Shown here piece after piece: positions 6,648-10,138 of a DNA stretch of 10,138 bases. A program made the translations under genes and the position numbers. The notes beneath the pieces were generated by a model. That model had not been told where the DNA came from and ran no database searches. It saw only the letters and a list, made by a program, of their open reading frames with translations. The first letter of the stretch is position 1; each line of letters opens with the position of its first letter. The stretch comes from Planctomycetota bacterium. GTDB taxonomy: Bacteria; Planctomycetota; Phycisphaerae; Phycisphaerales; SM1A02. The DNA lies in contig JAPULD010000087.1 of the NCBI GenBank assembly GCA_027295365.1, positions 1 through 10,138 of the forward strand. The letters run 5' to 3'.

Positions 6648-6959
6648 ATGGTGAGTGACACCCCTCAGCGACAATCAATGATCGTGGAAACCAAGCACAT
6701 ACAGCATTGCGCCAGCAGTCTGCTCAAGCGGCTCATCGAGAACCGTCGCACGATCGAACTCCGGTATGAAGAATCGGGGCGTATCGATCCTCTCAAGTCC
6801 ATAACGGGACGCAGCGCTCTCGACGAGGCCATCGATCTGGCCCGGGAAATGGTCGAAGACACCGATCACCTGCTCAACGAATCCAATGGCGTGAATTCGT
6901 CACATGGAATCGAGATCGACCGGACGAGTGTTGCTCGGACGGTTTCTGTTTCCCTGTAA
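6648..6959 (+). CDS. Unknown 103-residue protein
   Basis: I do not recognise this protein. The ATG at 6648 is preceded by GGAG with a nine-base gap, a usable ribosome site, and the frame is clean. It has no signal peptide or membrane segment, so it should be cytoplasmic. Residues about 14-45 are predicted helical (HIQHCASSLLKRLIENRR), followed by a short strand-like IELRYEES, a Gly/Pro break (GRIDPLKSITGRS) and a second amphipathic helix (ALDEAIDLAREMVEDTDHLL, 56-75). The tail after residue 78 is polar and probably disordered. The two-helix layout suggests a small interaction or adaptor protein, but nothing indicates a partner. It stands alone between two gaps, not in an operon with the genes either side. 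Confidence 0.65.
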   Translation: MVSDTPQRQSMIVETKHIQHCASSLLKRLIENRRTIELRYEESGRIDPLKSITGRSALDEAIDLAREMVEDTDHLLNESNGVNSSHGIEIDRTSVARTVSVSL

Positions 6960-7040
6960 CCGGGAACATTCGGGTCAATCCACATCACAACTGCACGCCA
7001 AAGTCCAAATCTGAGTGCTTGTGGCATTCCATGCGTATCT

Positions 7041-7080
7041 GGTTTCCAGGCTTCCAGGCTTCCAGGTTTCCGGGTTTCCG
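7041..7080 (+). repeat. Five tandem copies of an 8-bp unit GGYTTCCR
   Basis: The copies read GGTTTCCA, GGCTTCCA, GGCTTCCA, GGTTTCCG, GGTTTCCG without interruption. They lie in the 192-base gap between the unknown small gene and dut, with no coding frame over them. The A-to-G change in the last base and the T/C change at the third sort the copies into neighbouring pairs, as expected from stepwise slippage. Confidence 0.85.
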
Positions 7081-7102
7081 GGGGAGGCCGGAAAAGTTTC
7101 CG
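7075..7102 (+). repeat. Competing hairpins after the 8-bp repeat
   Basis: The last repeat copy supplies TTTCCGG (7075-7081), which pairs with CCGGAAA (7088-7094) around GGGAGG. The right arm can instead pair with the downstream TTTCCG (7097-7102) around a two-base spacer. No T run follows, so a simple intrinsic terminator is not supported. The hairpin ends 49 bases before dut. Confidence 0.4.
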
Positions 7103-7151
7103 TCTGAGTGATCATTGGTAACCAGCCACGTTGGGTTGATAGACTTGGGCG

Positions 7152-7595
7152 ATGGATCGAATCTCCCTTTGCATCAAGCGTTTAAATTCTCTGGCCGAGC
7201 TTCCCGCCTATCAATCCGACCTCGCCGCGGGTCTCGATGTCCATGCGGCCTTGAGCGAATCGGTCACCCTCGAACCGGGTGATATCCAGCTCATCCCGTG
7301 TGGTTTTGCGATGGCGATTCCCGAGGGCTACGAGGCGCAGATCCGACCTCGGAGCGGGCTCGCCTGCAAGCATGGCATCTCCATCCCCAACGCCCCAGGC
7401 ACGATCGACGCCGACTATCGGGGGGAGGTCAAGGTCGCCTTGATCAATCTTGGCAAGACGGCATTCACGGTGGAGCCCAAGATGCGAATCGCCCAGATGG
7501 TGGTGGCGGAAGTCGCCCATTGCCTGGTCGAGGAAGTGCAAGAGCTCAACGAGACGGTTCGAGGAGCCGGCGGCTTCGGCAGCACGGGGCACTGA
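7152..7595 (+). CDS. dut: Deoxyuridine 5'-triphosphate nucleotidohydrolase (dUTPase)
   Basis: Trimeric-type dUTPase, hydrolysing dUTP to dUMP and pyrophosphate; it keeps uracil out of DNA and feeds thymidylate synthesis. All five family motifs are present in the 147-residue protein: motif 1 AGLDVHA (26-32), motif 2 RPRSGLA (65-71), motif 3 NAPGTIDADYRGEVKV (80-95) with the catalytic Asp87 and the uracil-stacking Tyr89, motif 4 RIAQMVV (112-118) and the flexible P-loop-like motif 5 RGAGGFGSTG (137-146). The length is normal for a bacterial enzyme. ATG at 7152 is the only plausible start, with no strong Shine-Dalgarno before it. The gene converges on a - strand acetyltransferase gene across a structured intergenic region. 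Confidence 0.97.
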   Translation: MDRISLCIKRLNSLAELPAYQSDLAAGLDVHAALSESVTLEPGDIQLIPCGFAMAIPEGYEAQIRPRSGLACKHGISIPNAPGTIDADYRGEVKVALINLGKTAFTVEPKMRIAQMVVAEVAHCLVEEVQELNETVRGAGGFGSTGH

Positions 7596-7626
7596 TCCCG
7601 TTGAATGCATTGAATTTGTGTATCGA

Positions 7627-7721
7627 GGGTGCCATGGGCAGGTTCCTCCTGCCCGAGTCTGTAATCTTGCAATTCTCTCATGGGCAAGACCGTTGAAGCA
7701 ACGGCCCTACTCATGGCACCC
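7627..7721. repeat. Structured module A with GGGTGCCATG inverted ends
   Basis: A 95-bp segment bounded by a perfect 10-bp inverted repeat, GGGTGCCATG (7627-7636) and CATGGCACCC (7712-7721). Inside are three perfect smaller hairpins: GGGCAGG/CCTGCCC (7636-7642 and 7648-7654, five-base loop), TCTTGC/GCAAGA (7665-7670 and 7684-7689) and CCGTTG/CAACGG (7690-7695 and 7699-7704, loop AAG). The last two abut, so the fold would be an outer stem with three branches, cloverleaf-like. It is not a recognised tRNA: no T-loop or anticodon arm of proper size. A dispersed intergenic repeat, a non-autonomous mobile element or a structured RNA are all possible. Confidence 0.55.
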
Positions 7722-7735
7722 ATCCTCTAGGTCAC

Positions 7736-7827
7736 CGGGTGCCAAGCCATGACCCGGAGGGCAAGGCATGTTTCGGTTACGTTGGACATCTGCACGCCTC
7801 ACGCTGCACGATGAGGCGTGGCACCCG
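7736..7827. repeat. Structured module B with CGGGTGCCA inverted ends
   Basis: A 92-bp segment 14 bases after module A, bounded by CGGGTGCCA (7736-7744) and TGGCACCCG (7819-7827), the same eight-base ends as module A plus one extra pair. Its left end can alternatively form CCGGGT/ACCCGG (7735-7740 and 7752-7757). Its right end holds a strong hairpin, CACGCCTCA (7793-7801) and TGAGGCGTG (7812-7820), around a ten-base loop. The interior differs from module A, so only ends and size are shared. No flanking target duplication was found. It ends 14 bases after the - strand stop of the acetyltransferase gene and could also help termination. Confidence 0.5.
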
Positions 7828-7841
7828 ACACATCATCGTGA

Positions 7842-8396
7842 TTAAAGCCGACACTCGATATCACTCACTTGGGCGACCGGCTTGATCGGCTCGGGAGGCT
7901 TTTCGGATTCGCCCAGCATCAACTGCCAATACCCCACATCGTGCCATTGGTCGAACTTCCAGCCGATGCGCTCGAAATGCGACACCTTCTGGAAACCCAT
8001 GGATTCATGAAGCCTCACACTCGCTTCGTTGGGCTGGGTGATTCCCCCCAGGAGCGTGCGATAGCCCTGGGCCTTCAGGATCTCGATCAGGCGGGTGTAG
8101 AGTGTTGTGCCGTGGCGCTGACCATGATGATCGGGATGAATGTAGACGGTGACCTCCGCCGCCCACGTGTAGGCGCAACGTCCTTTCCAAGGCGAGGACT
8201 TCGCGAACCCGATGACGACTTCCTCTTCCGTCGCCACCATCCAGGGAAACATTCGGCTTGTTTCCTCGAAATTTTGCCGCCACGACTCGATCGATTCGGG
8301 TTCGATCGCGAAATTGGCAGGCGTGTTCATCGCCGCCCAATTGCTGATCTCGAGGATGGCTTCCAGATCCTGTTCTTGTGCCAATCGGATCTTCAC
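7842..8396 (-). CDS. GNAT N-acetyltransferase, phosphinothricin acetyltransferase-like
   Basis: A 184-residue GNAT-fold enzyme that should move an acetyl group from acetyl-CoA to a small amine substrate in the cytoplasm. It most resembles the PAT/Bar and MnaT (YncA) branch: the start of the fold is IRLAQEQDLEAILEISN, then YTWAAEVTVYIHPDHHGQ (76-93), with Glu81 aligned to the catalytic Glu of Bar. The C-terminal QPNEASVRLHESMGF (121-135) and WHDVGYWQL (151-159) are strongly PAT-like, including His130. The acetyl-CoA loop, normally (Q/R)-x-x-G-x-(G/A), here reads H-G-Q-R-H-G, with Arg instead of the middle Gly. A 22-residue Pro/Glu-rich tail extends past the usual end. The start is GTG at 8396 with an AAGG element nine bases upstream. 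It lies 26 bases after the glutamate-synthase-like gene on the same strand, probably one transcript. The natural substrate is unknown; a role in resistance is not implied. Confidence 0.88.
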   Translation of the reverse strand: MKIRLAQEQDLEAILEISNWAAMNTPANFAIEPESIESWRQNFEETSRMFPWMVATEEEVVIGFAKSSPWKGRCAYTWAAEVTVYIHPDHHGQRHGTTLYTRLIEILKAQGYRTLLGGITQPNEASVRLHESMGFQKVSHFERIGWKFDQWHDVGYWQLMLGESEKPPEPIKPVAQVSDIECRL

Positions 8397-8422
8397 TTTG
8401 GGGCACCTTCACGAATATGTTC

Positions 8423-9979
8423 TTACGAGACTTGCATCGCGACCAGTTCCTGCATGATGGTAGAGATGTCCCGCTGCTGGTCATCCGATGGCAATCCCCA
8501 GTTTTGCTCATACCCGAACAACTCGTCGATGCCCATCGTCCCGAACTGCTCATTGAGAATGTTGAAGTGCTCGTGACGAATGAGGGCGGGATGCACCACC
8601 CCACAGGCGCGGCTCAGTCGCAACAATTCCTTGCGCAAGGTCAGGATGTAATTCGCCAGCCGCGTGGCCTTGTTCGTCGGATCGAGCCCCCGCACCAGCC
8701 ATTCGTTCTGAGTCGCCACGCCGGTCGGGCAGTGGTTCGTATGACATTTCTGGGCCTGGATGCAGCCAATGGCCATCATCGCTTCCCGGGCCACGTTGAT
8801 CAGATCGGCCCCCAATCCGATCGCAAACAACGCCGCATCTGGGAATCCCAGCCGCCCCGAGCCGATGAACACGACGTTCTGGTCGATCTTCCGCTTGGCG
8901 AATTCCGCGAAGACTTTGGTGAAACCGATCTTGTAGGGAAACGCAACGTGATCAGAGAACACCAACGGCGCGGCTCCCGTGCCGCCTTCGCCACCATCAA
9001 TGGCGATGAAATCAACCCCCCGCTTCCCATCCAGCATCAGGTCGGCCATGCGTTGCCAGAATCCGATCTCGCCCACCGCGGACTTGATCCCCACGGGCAG
9101 CCCGGTTTCAGCCGCCAGATGCTCGACGAAATCCAACAGGCTGTCCTCATCGGAGAACGCGGAGTGCGAAGAAGGGCTCAGGCAATCCTGGCCCATGGGG
9201 ATGCCCCTGATCTCGGCCAGTTCATGCGTGATCTTCACGCTGGGCAACACGCCCCCCAAACCGGGCTTGGCTCCCTGGCTCATCTTGATCTCGATGGCGC
9301 GGATCTCGTTCTGCTCCACCACGTGCTTGAACTTCGCGAGATCGAAATCACCTCGTGCGTCGCGACAGCCGAAATACCCCGTCCCGAGTTGCCAGATGAG
9401 TTCGCCCCCATGCATGTGATGTTTGGAAACGCCCCCTTCACCCGTGTTGTGCAGACACCCCGCAGTTTTACATCCTCGATTCAGCGCTTCGATCGCGGCA
9501 TGGCTGAGCGAGCCATAACTCATGGCCGAGATATTCACGATGGATTCAGGGCGAAAGGCCTTGTCGCGCTTCCGATGACCCCCCATAATTTTTGCACAAG
9601 GAACGCGATAGGAAGGGTCATAGCCCGGCTCACCTTCGTGGCAATCGTGCAACGGGAACGCAACGTGGCGGATGATCAGGTAGTTGGGCGATTGTTCGAG
9701 CTCGTTGTCTGTCCCGAAGCCGAAGTAGTTGTTCTGCTTTTTTGACGAGGCGTAGACCCAACGACGTTGATCACGACTGAAGGGTCGCTCCTCGTTGTTG
9801 TCCGTCACGATGTACTGACGCAGCTCGGGTCCCACGGCTTCGAGCCAGTAGCGGAAGTGCCCGATGATGGGGAAGTTCCGCAGGATGGCGTGCTGCTTCT
9901 GGGTGAGGTCGTAATACGCCAGGGCCCCGAGGCCGACGAGAACAACAAGAACAACGATGATGATGAATGCAATCCACAT
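8423..9979 (-). CDS. Membrane-anchored FMN-binding glutamate synthase-like protein
   Basis: A 518-residue protein matching the central and FMN domains of the large glutamate synthase subunit (COG0069), without the glutaminase domain. Residues 1-22 form one membrane anchor (MWIAFIIIVVLVVLVGLGAL); the rest faces the cytoplasm or the other side. The FMN barrel shows KMSQGAKPGLGG (232-243) and IDGGEGGTGAAP (327-338). The 3Fe-4S ligands are C406-x5-C412-x4-C417 (CIQAQKCHTNHC), as in GltB. Stand-alone proteins of this kind are widespread, and their reaction is largely unproven; without a glutaminase domain or visible GltD partner, glutamine-dependent synthesis cannot be claimed. The start at 9979 is chosen because the membrane anchor begins there; a longer frame opening with TTG at 10054 adds 25 unsupported residues. 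No ribosome site precedes the ATG. The acetyltransferase gene follows after 26 bases. Confidence 0.9.
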   Translation of the reverse strand: MWIAFIIIVVLVVLVGLGALAYYDLTQKQHAILRNFPIIGHFRYWLEAVGPELRQYIVTDNNEERPFSRDQRRWVYASSKKQNNYFGFGTDNELEQSPNYLIIRHVAFPLHDCHEGEPGYDPSYRVPCAKIMGGHRKRDKAFRPESIVNISAMSYGSLSHAAIEALNRGCKTAGCLHNTGEGGVSKHHMHGGELIWQLGTGYFGCRDARGDFDLAKFKHVVEQNEIRAIEIKMSQGAKPGLGGVLPSVKITHELAEIRGIPMGQDCLSPSSHSAFSDEDSLLDFVEHLAAETGLPVGIKSAVGEIGFWQRMADLMLDGKRGVDFIAIDGGEGGTGAAPLVFSDHVAFPYKIGFTKVFAEFAKRKIDQNVVFIGSGRLGFPDAALFAIGLGADLINVAREAMMAIGCIQAQKCHTNHCPTGVATQNEWLVRGLDPTNKATRLANYILTLRKELLRLSRACGVVHPALIRHEHFNILNEQFGTMGIDELFGYEQNWGLPSDDQQRDISTIMQELVAMQVS

Positions 9980-9987
9980 GGTGGGAT

Positions 9988-9993
9988 ATTGTA
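9988..9993 (-). promoter_or_regulatory. Candidate -10 box just before the glutamate-synthase-like gene
   Basis: On the - strand TACAAT (five of six matches to TATAAT) ends eight bases before the ATG at 9979, with TTGCGC 16 bases upstream as a weak -35. Transcription would start at or within a base or two of the ATG, giving a leaderless or nearly leaderless mRNA. That agrees with the missing Shine-Dalgarno. Confidence 0.35.
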
Positions 9994-10054
9994 CAGGCGG
10001 CACCCCAAGGCGCAATGAGTTGAATGTGCCAGCACAAATCTGATAAGCAAACAA

Positions 10055-10138
10055 CTAGTAACAGGCACAGCGGATCTATTTGATTTCACGCCGGGTTCGT
10101 TTATCACTCTTAATTGTGGAAAATCAGAAAACCCTTGG
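10055..10138. other. Right-end intergenic sequence, no feature recognised
   Basis: These bases lie upstream of the - strand gene and are more AT-rich than the rest. No coding frame with support, RNA gene or repeat was seen; the neighbouring gene lies outside the window. Confidence 0.3.

Noticed and set aside
7627..7721. Module A as a tRNA or tRNA-like gene
   Set aside because: The branch number is suggestive, but the arms have wrong lengths, there is no GTTCRA T-loop, and a 10-bp closing stem is too long for an acceptor arm.
8378..9745. 455-codon open frame on the + strand
   Set aside because: It lies opposite the glutamate-synthase-like gene, whose motifs and cluster cysteines prove the - strand frame; the + product is Arg/His-rich with no family pattern.
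10095..10115. GGGTTCG resembling a tRNA T-arm near the right end
   Set aside because: No matching stem, D-arm or anticodon arm is found on either side.

Overview
The window most likely comes from a planctomycete, probably class Phycisphaerae. This is inferred from the GC-rich sequence, the secreted protein at the left end with a half-dockerin tail ending in an LLDLLAAWG-type motif (typical of exported Phycisphaerae proteins), TTG and GTG start codons, and small genes without recognisable relatives. No plasmid, phage, transposase or CRISPR feature was seen; this reads as chromosomal DNA.

Left part (1-2503): the 3' end of a secreted, Ig-like, half-dockerin protein (+) converges on a secreted, basic, TPR-like protein (-). 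Between them lie a strong stem-loop and a 20-27 codon remnant of the C-terminus of an ABC transporter permease (MacB/FtsX type), the decayed tail of a gene that is otherwise gone.

Centre (2504-6486): a divergent promoter region, then three + strand genes in close succession: moaA (GTP 3',8-cyclase, first step of molybdenum cofactor synthesis), a DUF368 membrane protein (the family of undecaprenyl-phosphate translocases) and a membrane-segment-free CapD/PglF-type nucleotide-sugar 4,6-dehydratase. The last two fit together around lipid-linked glycan synthesis; moaA looks like a metabolically unrelated neighbour.

Right-centre (6487-7841): an AT-rich gap, a 103-residue unknown protein, a gap with an 8-bp tandem repeat, and dut (dUTPase). 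After dut come two consecutive modules of about 93 bp, each bounded by GGGTGCCA/TGGCACCC inverted ends and containing internal hairpins. They are the best candidate in the window for an undescribed repeat or structured element.

Right end (7842-9979, - strand): a membrane-anchored FMN/3Fe-4S glutamate-synthase-like protein followed 26 bp later by a phosphinothricin-acetyltransferase-like GNAT, probably one operon. Its promoter-like sequence abuts the ATG, suggesting a leaderless or very short-leader mRNA.

No complete new multi-gene system is evident. The points most worth checking are the twin GGGTGCCA modules, the permease remnant, and the altered glycine motif in the dehydratase.
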